Origin: Methylorubrum extorquens
GTDB taxonomy: Bacteria > Pseudomonadota > Alphaproteobacteria > Rhizobiales > Beijerinckiaceae
Direction: 5' to 3'
Length of the DNA stretch: 64,000 bases
Assembly (NCBI RefSeq): GCF_024169925.1
Contig: NZ_JALJXF010000001.1
Location: forward strand, 277,501 to 341,500
Part shown: piece by piece, positions 8,988 through 18,037 of the stretch
Layout: every line of letters starts with the position of its first letter
Numbering within the stretch: position 1 is the first letter of the stretch
The notes under the pieces: generated by a model
What the model saw: only the letters and a program-made list of their open reading frames with translations
Database searches by the model: none
Told to the model about the DNA's origin: nothing
Made by a program: the position numbers and the translations under genes

Positions 8988-9701
8988 TCAGTCCGAAGCC
9001 GCGAGACCGGCAAGGAGAGCCTCCTCGCTCGGGCGCGCCGCTACAAAATGGGCCGCGACGCCGAGCTCGACCAGTCCCAAGGCCACATCGGGGGACAGGC
9101 AGTAATGCGCCAGCGCCCGAAACGCTCCGCTCAGACCGGCTTTGCCGGACAAATGCACCGCGATTTCGGCGCTCCGTCGCGAAAAATGCAGCGCCGCGAC
9201 GAGGGGCGGCGCGCCGTCCCGTCCCATCAGTGCCCGTGCCGCCGGTTCCGGCAGAGTCGCCTCGGCCACAGCGGCGTAGGCCGTCCAGGTCGTGACGCGG
9301 TAGCCCGCGGTCGTGAGGCTCGCGGCGGGCTCGGCCTTGCGGTCCTCGCCGGCCGCGTGGAGGAGGGTGCCGCCCGGCCTCACCTGGGCTGCGACGAGCC
9401 GAGCCAAGCTGACGGCGTCCCCCTCGGCACAGTGCACGGAGCGCAGGCCCGCCCGTGCCGCCCGCTCGGCGGTGCGGGTCCCGACGGCAAAGACCGGTGC
9501 CTCGGGAAGACCGGCTGCGGCGAGCGGCGCGGCGGCATTGGCGCTCGTCAGGATCAGACCGTCGAACCGGCCGGTGGGTAGCGGCCCATCGCTCGGTGCG
9601 ATCCGCAGCACAGGTGCCACCAGCGCCGCATGGCCGAGTTCGGCCAGCCGCCGTGCCGTGCGGCTTGCGCCCGGCTCAGGCCGCGACACCCAGATCCGCA
9701 T
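8988..9701 (-). CDS. hemD: Uroporphyrinogen-III synthase
   Basis: A 237-residue HemD-family protein that closes hydroxymethylbilane with inversion of ring D to give uroporphyrinogen III in the tetrapyrrole pathway. It starts MRIWVSRPEPGASRTA, the usual opening with an RPxPG-type motif, and contains the GLILTSANAAAPL and FAVGTRTAERA segments typical of the two-domain fold. A much longer open frame continues upstream, but that part runs opposite tsaD and is a shadow. The hemC gene that often precedes hemD is not here: the next gene, tsaD, is divergent. Forms an apparent operon with mic60 and hemY. Confidence 0.9.
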   Translation of the reverse strand: MRIWVSRPEPGASRTARRLAELGHAALVAPVLRIAPSDGPLPTGRFDGLILTSANAAAPLAAAGLPEAPVFAVGTRTAERAARAGLRSVHCAEGDAVSLARLVAAQVRPGGTLLHAAGEDRKAEPAASLTTAGYRVTTWTAYAAVAEATLPEPAARALMGRDGAPPLVAALHFSRRSAEIAVHLSGKAGLSGAFRALAHYCLSPDVALGLVELGVAAHFVAARPSEEALLAGLAASD

Positions 9702-9878
9702 GTGCCCCTCTCCCTCACGCCATCCACAGCATCCGTCGGCGTTGAGCTTCACCTGTATCCGTCGGCGGTTTCGTCGTAGACGTGTTGCCGCGACCGGTAT
9801 GACCGAGCTTTCGCGAGAGATGGAGTAGGCGGGCCGGCCCCCGGCACGCAACGGTGCGTGGACGTCAGCGTGACCCTC

Positions 9879-10922
9879 ATGAAGATCCTCGGCATCGAGA
9901 CCACCTGCGACGAGACCGCCGCCGCCGTCGTGACCCTCGGTGAGGGCGAGCGCGGACGGATCCTCGCCAACGAGGTGCTGAGCCAGATCGCCGAGCACGC
10001 GGCCTATGGCGGCGTCGTGCCCGAGATCGCCGCCCGCGCCCATGTCGAGGTACTCGATCGGCTGATCGCCCGGGCGCTCCAGCGGGCGGGGACGACGCTG
10101 AAGGAGATCGACGGGATCGCAGTCGCTGCCGGGCCCGGCCTGATCGGCGGTGTGCTGATCGGTCTCGTCACGGCCAAGACCCTGGCCCTCGTCGCGCGCA
10201 AGCCGCTGCTGGCGGTCAACCATCTCGAAGCGCACGCGCTGACGCCGCGGCTCACCGACGGGCTCGCTTTCCCCTACCTGCTGCTGCTCGCCTCCGGCGG
10301 GCACACGCAGCTCGTCGCGGTGAAGGGAGTGGGCGATTACGTCAGGCTCGGCACCACCATCGACGATGCCATCGGCGAGGCCTTCGACAAGGTCGCCAAG
10401 CTTCTGGGGCTGGGCTATCCCGGCGGCCCCGAGGTGGAGCGGCAGGCGCTGAGCGGCAATCCGGAGCGGTTCGCGCTGCCCCGGCCGATGATCGGGCGGC
10501 GGCAGGCGGATTTCTCGCTGTCGGGCCTCAAGACGGCCCTGCGCATCGAGGCCGAGCGGCTCGAGCCGCTGGCCTCGCAGGACGTGGCCGATCTCTGCGC
10601 GAGCTTCCAGGCGGCGGTGGTGGACGTGATCGTGGACCGCGTGCGCGTGGCCCTGCGCGCCTTCGCCGGTGTCGCCGGGCATCCGACGGCTCTGGTCGCG
10701 GCAGGCGGCGTGGCTGCCAACGGAGCGATCCGCCGGGCGCTCGCCGCGCAGGCCGGCGAAGTGGGAATGAGCTTCGTCGCGCCGCCGCTACCGCTGTGCG
10801 GCGACAACGGCGCGATGATCGCCTGGGCCGGGCTGGAGCGCCTGCGCCTCGGCCTCGTGGACGATCTCACCGTGCCGGCCCGCGCCCGCTGGCCCTTCGC
10901 CGAGGCCGCCCCGGCCGCCTGA
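9879..10922 (+). CDS. tsaD: tRNA N6-adenosine threonylcarbamoyltransferase TsaD
   Basis: A 347-residue Kae1/TsaD/Qri7 protein that transfers the threonylcarbamoyl group onto A37 of ANN-decoding tRNAs (t6A). The N terminus [16 protein letters not shown], metal-binding HLEAH at 115-119 and ASGGHTQ at 138-144 are diagnostic. The ATG at 9879 gives the family-standard N terminus; the frame extends to a GTG at 9858 without support. It is divergent from hemD, an ancestral alphaproteobacterial arrangement. The TrmO protein at 28954 would methylate the t6A this enzyme makes. Confidence 0.96.
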   Translation: MKILGIETTCDETAAAVVTLGEGERGRILANEVLSQIAEHAAYGGVVPEIAARAHVEVLDRLIARALQRAGTTLKEIDGIAVAAGPGLIGGVLIGLVTAKTLALVARKPLLAVNHLEAHALTPRLTDGLAFPYLLLLASGGHTQLVAVKGVGDYVRLGTTIDDAIGEAFDKVAKLLGLGYPGGPEVERQALSGNPERFALPRPMIGRRQADFSLSGLKTALRIEAERLEPLASQDVADLCASFQAAVVDVIVDRVRVALRAFAGVAGHPTALVAAGGVAANGAIRRALAAQAGEVGMSFVAPPLPLCGDNGAMIAWAGLERLRLGLVDDLTVPARARWPFAEAAPAA

Positions 10923-10924
10923 GG

Positions 10925-10938
10925 CCGGGCTTTCCCGG
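10925..10938. terminator. Short GC hairpin between convergent tsaD and chemoreceptor genes
   Basis: CCGGG at 10925-10929 pairs with CCCGG at 10934-10938 around a CTTT loop, in the 17-base gap between convergent stop codons. Position suggests a bidirectional terminator, although no T run is present. Confidence 0.35.
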
Positions 10939-10939
10939 A

Positions 10940-12463
10940 TCAGACGAGCGCGCGGGCGGAGGCGGTCACCTTCTGCACGGAGAGATCAACCTCGTTCGCC
11001 GCCTGCGCGATGCCGTCGGCGTTGCGGCGCACGGCGTCCACGCTGCGCGCCGCGGTCTGCATGTTGCTCGCGATCTCCTGCGTGACCGCCGCCTGCTCGG
11101 TTACGGCAGAGGAGACGCTCATCGAGATCTCGCTGAGATCCGTGATGGTCGAGACGATGGCACGGATCGCCTCGACGGCCCGGGCCGAGGAATCCTGCAC
11201 GGCGGCGATCTGCTGGCCGATATCCTCGGTGGCGCGCGAGGATTGGCTCGCCAGCGCCTTCACCTCGGTGGCGACCACCGCGAAGCCGCGGCCGGCCGCT
11301 CCGGCGCGGGCCGCCTCGATGGTGGCGTTCAGGGCGAGCAGGTTGGTCTGGTCGGCGATCGAGCGGATCACGGAGACGACCTCTCCGATGCGTTCGGCGG
11401 TGGCGGTCAGTCCGCTCACAATCCCGCCGGCCTCTTCGGCGCGGCTCACGGCCGCGTCGGCGGCGGCCTTGGCCTGCGAGGCGTGACGGCTCAACTCCGC
11501 GATTGAAGCCGCGAATTCCTCGGCGCCCGCGGCAACCGATTGGACGTTGTCGGAGGTGACGGCGACCGCGGCCGCCGTGTCGGTGGCCTGACGGCTGACA
11601 TGCGACATCGCACCGGTGATGGTGCCAAGATCGGACTCGATGGCACGCTGCCCGTTCGCGCGCCGAATACGGTCGGCCACGGCTTGGGTGACGTCGTTGG
11701 CGAACTTCACCACCGCGCAGGGACGCCCTTCGCCGTCGAGAACCGGATTGTAGGTGCCGTAGATCCAGATCTCGCGCCCGCCCTTGGCGAGCCGCCGGAA
11801 CTCGCCGGCCTGATAGGTGCCATTCGCGAGCGACCGCCAGAACTCGGCATAGGCCGCGCCCTTCACTTCCTCGGGATCGACGAAGAGGCTGTGATGCCGG
11901 CCGCGGATCTCGTCCAGCCGGTAACCCAGCGCATCGAGGAAGTTCGCGTTGGCATCCGTGATCGTGCCGTCGAGCCCGAAATGGATCACCGCCTGAGACC
12001 GGTTGATCGCGGCGATCTGCCCCTCATAACTCGCGTTGCGTTCCGTCTGGGCCGTGATGTCGGTGGCGAGTTTCACCACCTTGTAGGGCTGCCCGCGTCG
12101 GTCGAAAATCGGGTTGTAGGAGGCTTGAATCCAGATCGAGCGGCCGTTCTTCCCGATGCGGCGGAACTCGCGGGCTTGGAGCTCGCCGCGGCGCAAAGAC
12201 TCCCAGAATGCCTTGTATTCCGAACTCTCGCGCTGTTCCGGCGGGATCAACATCGCATGCGGGCGACCGAGCACCTCGTCGAGAGTGTAGCCCACAAGGG
12301 CGAGGAAGTTGGCGTTCGCATCCGTGATGGTGCCGTTCATCGAGAACTCGATGCGACCTTGAGCACGGTCGACAGCAGCAAGGATGGAATTCTGCTCAGA
12401 GTGGAAGATTGCCAAGGCTATGCGCTCCAGGCATGACGTGGCCGGATGAAAGACTTTTGACAT
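10940..12463 (-). CDS. Cytoplasmic methyl-accepting chemotaxis protein with two PAS domains
   Basis: A 507-residue chemoreceptor. Two tandem PAS domains (about 25-140 and 150-262) share [10 protein letters not shown], GRxHxxx and FRR segments plus PAC-like ends ([11 protein letters not shown] and [11 protein letters not shown]), so they are recent duplicates. The signalling domain follows (about 270-507) with the hairpin tip [19 protein letters not shown]. There is no transmembrane helix or HAMP domain, so it should sense an internal signal such as redox state or a PAS-bound cofactor (haem or flavin; ligand not determinable). It lies, in the opposite orientation, between tsaD and gpsA, genes often adjacent in Alphaproteobacteria. 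It would feed the CheA pathway controlling the flagellum encoded here. Confidence 0.93.
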   Translation of the reverse strand: MSKVFHPATSCLERIALAIFHSEQNSILAAVDRAQGRIEFSMNGTITDANANFLALVGYTLDEVLGRPHAMLIPPEQRESSEYKAFWESLRRGELQAREFRRIGKNGRSIWIQASYNPIFDRRGQPYKVVKLATDITAQTERNASYEGQIAAINRSQAVIHFGLDGTITDANANFLDALGYRLDEIRGRHHSLFVDPEEVKGAAYAEFWRSLANGTYQAGEFRRLAKGGREIWIYGTYNPVLDGEGRPCAVVKFANDVTQAVADRIRRANGQRAIESDLGTITGAMSHVSRQATDTAAAVAVTSDNVQSVAAGAEEFAASIAELSRHASQAKAAADAAVSRAEEAGGIVSGLTATAERIGEVVSVIRSIADQTNLLALNATIEAARAGAAGRGFAVVATEVKALASQSSRATEDIGQQIAAVQDSSARAVEAIRAIVSTITDLSEISMSVSSAVTEQAAVTQEIASNMQTAARSVDAVRRNADGIAQAANEVDLSVQKVTASARALV

Positions 12464-12940
12464 AAACTGTTTAATTGAAAGTTAATATCGCAAATTATAC
12501 CCAGTGCGTGCTGATACGAAGCGTGTAAAAATTGACAATCACGTGGATTTGAGGGTCATTCGATGAATGAATATAAATTTTGACTAAATTCGGGTCTGCT
12601 GAAATCATGCATTGATGGAAATCGGGCCGGCAGACATATGGAACTTGGACACAAGGATTGAGTTCACGCAACCCGCGAGGATGAATGCCGGACTTGCTTG
12701 AGGTTGTATGACGAAGATCTTCCGGCCTCGGACACAGCACCAAACTCTGCGGCCCGTCGCGGCTGTCACGGTTCAGTTCCGAGGTTCGCTTTCGACGCCG
12801 TCGAGCGGGTGCATTCCGGTGGGATGGAGCCCCGCCACCGGACGATCGCGGATCGGTGCTCGCTCTTGCGCCGACAGGTCGTTATCGCGGACCTGACGAT
12901 GTGGCAGCGGGTCCGCAGCGAGTTCCCGGTGGAGGCAGAC
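12464..12940. other. AT-richer divergent promoter region
   Basis: About 480 bases between the divergent chemoreceptor and gpsA genes. The left 200 bases are clearly AT-richer than surroundings (runs such as AATTATACCC and ATGAATATAAATTTTG), consistent with promoter DNA or an insertion scar. A small open frame on the minus strand here (12495-12743) lacks a ribosome-binding site and was not accepted. Confidence 0.4.
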
Positions 12941-13954
12941 ATGAAGTCAGGCACACAGCGGCAGGACGAGAGCGTCGCCGTCGTCGGCGGCGGATCCTGG
13001 GGCACGGCCTTGGCCAACGCTGCCGCCGCGGCCGGACGCCCGGTCACGCTCTGGATGCGCAATCCGGAAGCCGCGGCGCAGATGGAGCAGGCCCGCGCCA
13101 ACGCGCGTTACCTGCCCGGTGTCGTCCTGCATCCGGGCGTGCGCGCCACGGCCGAGGCCGCCGCGCTGGGGCAGGCCGGTACGGTGCTGCTCGTTGTGCC
13201 GGCACAGACCCTGCGCGGCGTGCTGGCCGCGCTCGCACCCTCGCTGGCGCCCGGTGCCGCTCTGGTGCTCTGCGCCAAGGGGATCGAGCGGGGAAGCGAC
13301 GCCTTCATGAGCGCAGTGGCGACAGACGTTCTGCCGGCTGGTTCGCCGGTGGCGGTGCTGTCGGGGCCGAGCTTCGCCACCGACGTCGCCCGCGGCCTGC
13401 CCACGGCGGTGACGCTCGCCGCGACGGACGGGGCGCTGGCGGCGCATCTGGCCGGTTTGCTCTCAGGGCCGGCCTTCCGGCTCTACCACACCGACGACGT
13501 GCGCGGCGTCGAGGTCGGCGGAGCGGGCAAGAACGTGCTCGCGATCGCCGCCGGCATCGTCGCGGGCCGCGGTCTCGGCGAGAGCGCCCGCGCCGCGCTG
13601 ATCGCCCGCGCCTTCGCCGAGCTGATGCGCTTTGCCCGTGCCTATGGCGGCCGGGCGGAGACGCTGATGGGGCTGTCGGGCTTAGGGGATCTCGTGCTCA
13701 CCGCCTCCTCGCCGCAATCGCGCAACTTCGCCTTCGGCGAGCGGCTGGGGAAGGGCGCCTCGCCCGAGGAGGCCGCAGGCGGCAAGCTCGTGGAAGGCGC
13801 CTTCACCGCGCAGGCGCTGGTCGATCTCGCAAGGGCGCGGGAGGTCGAGATGCCTGTGGCCGAGGCCGTCGCCGCTGTGGTCGCCGGAGCGCTGACGGTT
13901 GATGCGGCGATGACCCGCCTGCTCTCGCGGCCACTCAAGGCGGAGACGGCGTGA
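12941..13954 (+). CDS. gpsA: Glycerol-3-phosphate dehydrogenase [NAD(P)+]
   Basis: A 337-residue GpsA that reduces dihydroxyacetone phosphate to sn-glycerol 3-phosphate for phospholipid synthesis. The Rossmann motif GGGSWGTALAN begins at residue 16; LSGPSFATDVARGLPTAV and GAGKNVLAIAAGI, which carries the catalytic Lys, follow, then the LSGLGDLVLT segment of the C-terminal helical domain. The ATG at 12941 has GGAGG upstream and gives the expected length; the open frame continues 81 codons further upstream without family similarity. Confidence 0.95.
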   Translation: MKSGTQRQDESVAVVGGGSWGTALANAAAAAGRPVTLWMRNPEAAAQMEQARANARYLPGVVLHPGVRATAEAAALGQAGTVLLVVPAQTLRGVLAALAPSLAPGAALVLCAKGIERGSDAFMSAVATDVLPAGSPVAVLSGPSFATDVARGLPTAVTLAATDGALAAHLAGLLSGPAFRLYHTDDVRGVEVGGAGKNVLAIAAGIVAGRGLGESARAALIARAFAELMRFARAYGGRAETLMGLSGLGDLVLTASSPQSRNFAFGERLGKGASPEEAAGGKLVEGAFTAQALVDLARAREVEMPVAEAVAAVVAGALTVDAAMTRLLSRPLKAETA

Positions 13955-14055
13955 GCATCCGCCGATGGGTTGAAAGCGAAGCGGTGCGCGCCCTTCAAGC
14001 GCGGCCGGATTTTCGATAAGCGAGGGCGCCTTTCCCGACGGAGCCGTCCCGCGCC

Positions 14056-14478
14056 ATGGCCTACTGGCTGTTCAAGTCCGAACCCTCGACCTGGTCCTGG
14101 GACCAGCAGGTCGAAGCGGGGGAGGGCGGCACCTTCTGGAACGGGGTGCGCAACCACCTCGCCAAGAAGCAGATGCAGGCGATGCAGGTCGGCGAGCGCG
14201 GCTTCTTCTACCATTCCAACGAGGGCAAGGCCGTCGTCGGCATCGTTGAGGTCATCAAGCCCTATCATCCCGACCACACCGACGAGAGCGGCCGTTTCGG
14301 CATGGTCGATGTGAGGGCGCTGGCGCCGATGCCGCGCCCGGTGACCCTCGATGCGATCAAGGCGGCGACGGCGCTCAAGGACATGGCCCTCGTCACCAAT
14401 TCCCGCCTCTCGGTGCAGCCGGTGACGGAGGCGGAATGGGCCACGGTCTGCGCCATGGGCGGCTACGGCGAGAGCTGA
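14056..14478 (+). CDS. EVE domain protein
   Basis: A 140-residue single-domain EVE (PUA-like) protein of the thymocyte nuclear protein 1 type. MAYWLFKSEPSTWSW, the GVRNHLAKKQMQAMQVGERGF segment interrupted by its usual Asn-His, FYHSNEGKAVVGIVEV and YHPDHTD are hallmarks. EVE domains form an aromatic cage that binds modified bases in DNA or RNA; the ligand here is unknown. It follows gpsA by about 100 bases on the same strand, as in many Alphaproteobacteria, but the YciI-like gene often found between them is missing. Confidence 0.9.
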   Translation: MAYWLFKSEPSTWSWDQQVEAGEGGTFWNGVRNHLAKKQMQAMQVGERGFFYHSNEGKAVVGIVEVIKPYHPDHTDESGRFGMVDVRALAPMPRPVTLDAIKAATALKDMALVTNSRLSVQPVTEAEWATVCAMGGYGES

Positions 14479-14507
14479 GCGGCCGGCATCCCGGCGCCGG
14501 TTGCTCC

Positions 14508-15698
14508 TCAGCGGGTGAGCACCTTGGGCGTCGGCACGCGACTGCGGAGCCGTGCGCCGACGATCTGGAGGGCGCGTCCGAGACCCGCGCGCAAGGGCGG
14601 CTCGATCCGCCGCGACACCAGGAGGGACGTTCCGATGGCCACCCCGATGCCGCCCGCGAGGATCGCGGCCGGCGGCAGTCCGTAGGCGGACAGGAAGCGC
14701 ATCGCCACGCCGCCGACGAAGGTGTGCAGCAGGTAGAGCGGATAGGTCGCGAGGCCGAGATCGCGGAACCGCCGCCCGAGTCTGGGGAGGGCTTCGGTCA
14801 GCGCGGTGTTCGCGCGGATCGAGAGGCAGAACAGGAGCATGAACACGGCGTAGAGGAGCCAGGGCGTCGCGGGGCTCCCGTCGACGCCGAGCAGGGCGCC
14901 GACGAAGCCGGCATCGTAGCGGATCTGCAGGAGGCCCCCCGTCAGGCAGACGGCGAGGCCGGCAAGGCGTGGCGCCGTCAGGCCGTTGCGCACCGCGCTC
15001 CACAGCAGCACGCCGATGGCGAAATGGCAGCCATGGGTGAGCAGGGTGAGCTTGGCGATCCGCGTGCTGATGATCCGGTCGAGGTCGGGCCAGAGCGGCG
15101 TCGCCGCGAGGCACCACGCGAGCGCGCTGATGACGCCCACCGCCAGGATCACCGTTTCCAGCCGTTCGAATCGGTTCAGGAACAGCAGAGCATAGACCAG
15201 AGCGTAGAACATGATCTCGATCCCGAGCGTCCAGTAGACGCCGTCGATCCAGCGCGGGACCGGAAACAGGACGAGGGTGCGGACGTAGCGCTCGAACAGG
15301 ACCCAGTTGGCTTCCGGGTCGAAGAGCAGCGCGAGCCCGAAGGAGACGCTGGCGCAGAACCAGATGCCCGGCACGAGGCGCAAGATTCGTCCGCTGAGAA
15401 AGCGCGATGCGCTCGCGTGGGAGGCGGAATAGGCGATGACGTAGCCCGAGATCACGAAGAACATCGGCACGCCGACCCAGCCCTGGGCACTCAGGAACAG
15501 AAGCGCCGGAAACGGGATCGGCTGCCCGACCAGGACTGCCGCCTCGCTCGACGGGACCATCCAGGCGGTGCAGGCGAGGTGATACAGCACGACGAGGCAG
15601 GCCGCGCCGAAGCGGAGCAGGTCGAGGCCGATCAAGGGCCGAGGTGCGTGCGGGCGCGGGCAGGCCGAGATTTCGCTGCCGGTCTGGACGATTGACAT
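14508..15698 (-). CDS. Acyltransferase 3 family membrane protein
   Basis: A 396-residue integral membrane protein with about ten hydrophobic helices. The N-terminal GLDLLRFGAACLVVLYHLAC carries the conserved Arg and His of the acyltransferase 3 (OafA/NodX-like) family, which moves acyl groups onto surface polysaccharides or lipids. A SAQGWVGVPMFFVISGYVI segment after the first loop is the family's second signature. The ATG at 15698 has an AGGA-type site upstream; an ATG ten codons earlier (15728) abuts a degenerate repeat. Acceptor unknown; no polysaccharide genes are adjacent. Confidence 0.88.
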   Translation of the reverse strand: MSIVQTGSEISACPRPHAPRPLIGLDLLRFGAACLVVLYHLACTAWMVPSSEAAVLVGQPIPFPALLFLSAQGWVGVPMFFVISGYVIAYSASHASASRFLSGRILRLVPGIWFCASVSFGLALLFDPEANWVLFERYVRTLVLFPVPRWIDGVYWTLGIEIMFYALVYALLFLNRFERLETVILAVGVISALAWCLAATPLWPDLDRIISTRIAKLTLLTHGCHFAIGVLLWSAVRNGLTAPRLAGLAVCLTGGLLQIRYDAGFVGALLGVDGSPATPWLLYAVFMLLFCLSIRANTALTEALPRLGRRFRDLGLATYPLYLLHTFVGGVAMRFLSAYGLPPAAILAGGIGVAIGTSLLVSRRIEPPLRAGLGRALQIVGARLRSRVPTPKVLTR

Positions 15699-16121
15699 GC
15701 CTGTGGTCCTGGTGCCGGGCTCGATCATCGTCCCGAAAATCGGCCGCCGGCTTCCGGAACGAGGCTTTCTGCCGGATAATCACCCGGCAACGCGATGCGC
15801 GTCTGTTGTGTTTTCGGGCAAACACGTGCCCGGGACAACGGCATGAAAATACCGATGCCGCCTCTTTCCCCGCGGCACTTTCAGATTTGGGATGAGAAAG
15901 CCGAAATCCAGACTCACGGATATGTGAGGCTTGACTTATGTGTCCGGCACCGGGCGAAAGGCGTTCCGCTCCGCATCGACTGATGTTCCGTGAGCTGCCG
16001 GCCCCGTTGCCGACCATCTGCAACGTTGTACGAAGCCGGCTTCCGCGTTTCGGAGGGTGAATCGGACGGCATGTCTGATCCGGCCCGACTCCGGGCGCGC
16101 TCGAAACGAACGGGAGACTTC
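15699..16121. other. Divergent intergenic region
   Basis: About 420 bases between the acyltransferase and ParB-like genes. It contains a degenerate hairpin repeat near 15724-15765. Open frames here are short and unsupported. The right half may include an alternative upstream start for the ParB-like gene. Confidence 0.35.
15724..15765 (+). repeat. Degenerate copy of the GCATCG hairpin repeat
   Basis: The left half (ATCATCGTCCCGAAAA) and centre (CGGCCGCCGGCTTCCGGAA) match the repeat at 18746-18790 with several changes; the right end of the outer stem has decayed. Confidence 0.45.
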
Positions 16122-16739
16122 ATGGCATCGCGCGAACCCCTGCTCATCTCCGTGCCAATTGCGGACTTACGCCCGACGCAGATCACGGTGGGCTACCGCG
16201 AGGTCGAGGAGAAGCGCCGCCGCTGGCGGGCGCACGACCCCGAGAAGAAGGCGGCCTTTCTCGGCTCGCATATGATCCCGGTGCTGCTGGGGCCGAAGAA
16301 GAAGCACTTCGTCATCGACCACCACCACCTCGCCCGCGCCCTGCAGGAAGAGGGCGAGGAGAACGTGCTGGTGACCGTGGTCGCCGACCTGCACAAGCTC
16401 GACAAGGATGCCTTCTGGACGGTGGCCGACCACAAGGCCTGGGTCCACCCCTACGACGCAGGCGGCAAGCGGGTCGGCTTCGACGACGTCCCGAAGGCGA
16501 TCGCGGATCTTGCCGACGACCCGTTCCGCAGCCTCGCGGGTGAGCTGCGCCGGGCCGGCGGGTTTGCCAAGGACACGACGCCGTTCAGCGAGTTCCTGTG
16601 GGCCGATTACCTGCGGCGCAACCTGAAGCGGAAGCTGATCGAGAAGGATTTCACCCAGGCGCTCGAGCGGGCGCTGCGCCTCGCCAAGGCGCCGGATGCC
16701 GGCTACCTGCCCGGCTGGTGCGGGCCCCTCGACGGCTGA
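16122..16739 (+). CDS. ParB/Srx-fold domain protein
   Basis: A 205-residue protein built on a ParB-like nuclease fold: SVPIADLRPTQITVGYREV near the N terminus, then FVIDHHHLARALQEEGEEN, equivalent to the GxHR box of ParB. The three consecutive His residues replace the Arg-containing motif of true partition ParB. No helix-turn-helix or CTP-switch layout is visible, so it is not the chromosomal ParB; stand-alone members have unknown function. The ATG at 16122 has GGGAGA upstream; starts at 16071 or 15990 are possible. Its 3' end overlaps that of dsbB on the other strand by 37 bases. Confidence 0.75.
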   Translation: MASREPLLISVPIADLRPTQITVGYREVEEKRRRWRAHDPEKKAAFLGSHMIPVLLGPKKKHFVIDHHHLARALQEEGEENVLVTVVADLHKLDKDAFWTVADHKAWVHPYDAGGKRVGFDDVPKAIADLADDPFRSLAGELRRAGGFAKDTTPFSEFLWADYLRRNLKRKLIEKDFTQALERALRLAKAPDAGYLPGWCGPLDG

Positions 16740-17215
16740 GCGAGGAGCGCGGCCGCGGCGGCGAGAAGGCCGAGGCCGGCAGCGATCAGCGCGTTCCAGC
16801 CGGCGAGCGAGACGCCGAGGAAGCGCCACGCGGCGGCCGTACAATCCACCGGCCGCACGGTTTCGAGGTTCTTCAGGAAGTCGGACACGTCTGCCGGTCC
16901 GGCGCCGGACCCGCCGCCGCAATCGCTGGGGCCGGGCCAGAACCCCCATTCCGCGCCCGCGTGATACACGCCGAGGCCGGCGCCGTAGATCAGCACCAGG
17001 GCCACGAGGCCGAGGACGAAGCGCGCGAGCCGCGGCGGGAGCAGGACGGCGCAGAGCGCGAGCGGCACAGCGAGGTAGTAGGGCACCCGCTCCGTCAGGC
17101 AGAGCTTGCACGGCACGTAGCCGAGGCCGTGCTCGAACACGAGGGCGCCGCCGACGGTCAGAGCGGCGCCGAACGCGACGATCAACGCGGCTGCGCGCAG
17201 GGGGATGCGGCTCAC
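16703..17215 (-). CDS. dsbB: Disulfide bond formation protein DsbB family
   Basis: A 170-residue inner-membrane protein with four helices that reoxidises DsbA and passes electrons to quinone. The first periplasmic loop has the CKLC pair (Cys36 and Cys39), and the second loop the Cys99/Cys125 pair, matching DsbB chemistry. The start is a GTG at 17215 that overlaps the stop of the upstream DedA-like gene (GTGA), so the two are probably translationally coupled. A DsbA partner is not in the window. Confidence 0.88.
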   Translation of the reverse strand: MSRIPLRAAALIVAFGAALTVGGALVFEHGLGYVPCKLCLTERVPYYLAVPLALCAVLLPPRLARFVLGLVALVLIYGAGLGVYHAGAEWGFWPGPSDCGGGSGAGPADVSDFLKNLETVRPVDCTAAAWRFLGVSLAGWNALIAAGLGLLAAAAALLAQPSRGPHQPGR

Positions 17216-17793
17216 AGCATCACCTTGAAGGCGACGAAGCCGAGAATCACGACCGCCACGAACAGCCCCGCCACCACGTTGAGGTGCCGGTCGAGCACCG
17301 CGCGGATGCCGATGCCGTAGCGCCCGAGCAGCCACGCCAGCAGGAAGAAGCGCGCACCGCGGGTGACGACCGAGAGCAGCGTGAACCAGAACAGCGAGTA
17401 ATGGGCGAAGCCCGAAGTGATGGTGACGAGCTTGTAGGGGATCGGGGTGAGACCCTTCAGCAGGATCACCCAATGTCCATAGGTGGCGTAGGAGGCCTGG
17501 AAGGTTTCGGCCTTGTCGGCGAGCCCATAGAGGTTGAACAGCCACAGCCCGACCGAATCGAACAGCAGCGCGCCGATGGCGTAGCCGAGCAGCCCCCCGA
17601 GCACCGAGGCAACGGTCGCGATGGTCGCGTAGAGCCACACCCGGTCCGGCCGGCTCACCGCCATCGGCACCAGCATCGCGTCCGGCGGGACGGGAAAGAA
17701 CGAACTCTCGGCGAAGGCCACCGCTCCGAGCGCCCAGGGCGCGGACGGCTTGGCGGCGAGCGCGAGTATCCACTCGTAGAGCCGGCGGATCAT
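17212..17793 (-). CDS. YqaA/DedA-family membrane protein
   Basis: A 193-residue membrane protein of the SNARE-associated/DedA superfamily, YqaA branch. The signature region FAESSFFPVPPDAMLVPMAV is followed by a Gly-rich helix (VLGGLLGYAIGALLFDSVG) and, later, LLKGLTPIPYKLVTITSGFA, the conserved Gly-Pro-Lys segment of DedA proteins. These are linked to lipid scrambling or proton-coupled transport and envelope integrity. It is translationally coupled to dsbB; about 130 bases separate it from tRNA-Leu on the other strand. Confidence 0.88.
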   Translation of the reverse strand: MIRRLYEWILALAAKPSAPWALGAVAFAESSFFPVPPDAMLVPMAVSRPDRVWLYATIATVASVLGGLLGYAIGALLFDSVGLWLFNLYGLADKAETFQASYATYGHWVILLKGLTPIPYKLVTITSGFAHYSLFWFTLLSVVTRGARFFLLAWLLGRYGIGIRAVLDRHLNVVAGLFVAVVILGFVAFKVML

Positions 17794-17924
17794 GGGGCCT
17801 CGTTGGGGTGGGGCGAGCGGTGCCCTTTCAGCACAGATGCGCCACGGAGGCGAGGGTCACATCCGATGCGGGAAAGATTCGCTCTGGCCCGTCGCCCCGG
17901 CTTGTGCCAAGAGGCGCGTGCGTC

Positions 17925-18009
17925 GCGGGTATGGCGGAATTGGTAGACGCGGGCGACTCAAAATCGCCAGCCGAAAGGCGTGGGGGTTCGATTCCCTCTA
18001 CCCGCACCA
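17925..18009 (+). tRNA. tRNA-Leu (anticodon CAA)
   Basis: A class II tRNA beginning GCGGGTATGGCGGAATTGG with a 5-bp anticodon stem GGCGA/TCGCC enclosing CTCAAAA, so the anticodon is CAA (reads UUG). It has a variable arm, T arm GGTTCGATTCC, acceptor stem GCGGGTA/TACCCGC, discriminator A and an encoded CCA at 18007-18009. Confidence 0.97.
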
Positions 18010-18037
18010 GCACCCCCACATTGATGCCGGGACAGGC

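Noticed and set aside
8988..10682. Long hemD reading from an ATG opposite tsaD
   Set aside because: The upstream 327 codons are antisense to tsaD; the family N terminus MRIWVSRP begins at 9701.
12495..12743. Minus-strand 82-codon frame in the AT-richer gap
   Set aside because: No ribosome-binding site, no recognisable composition, and it spans the promoter region of two divergent genes.
13642..16023. Open frame of 793 codons on the minus strand opposite gpsA and the EVE gene
   Set aside because: It has Arg/Ala/Pro-rich, domain-free composition and overlaps two well-supported plus-strand genes and the acyltransferase in another frame; long antisense frames are expected at this GC content.
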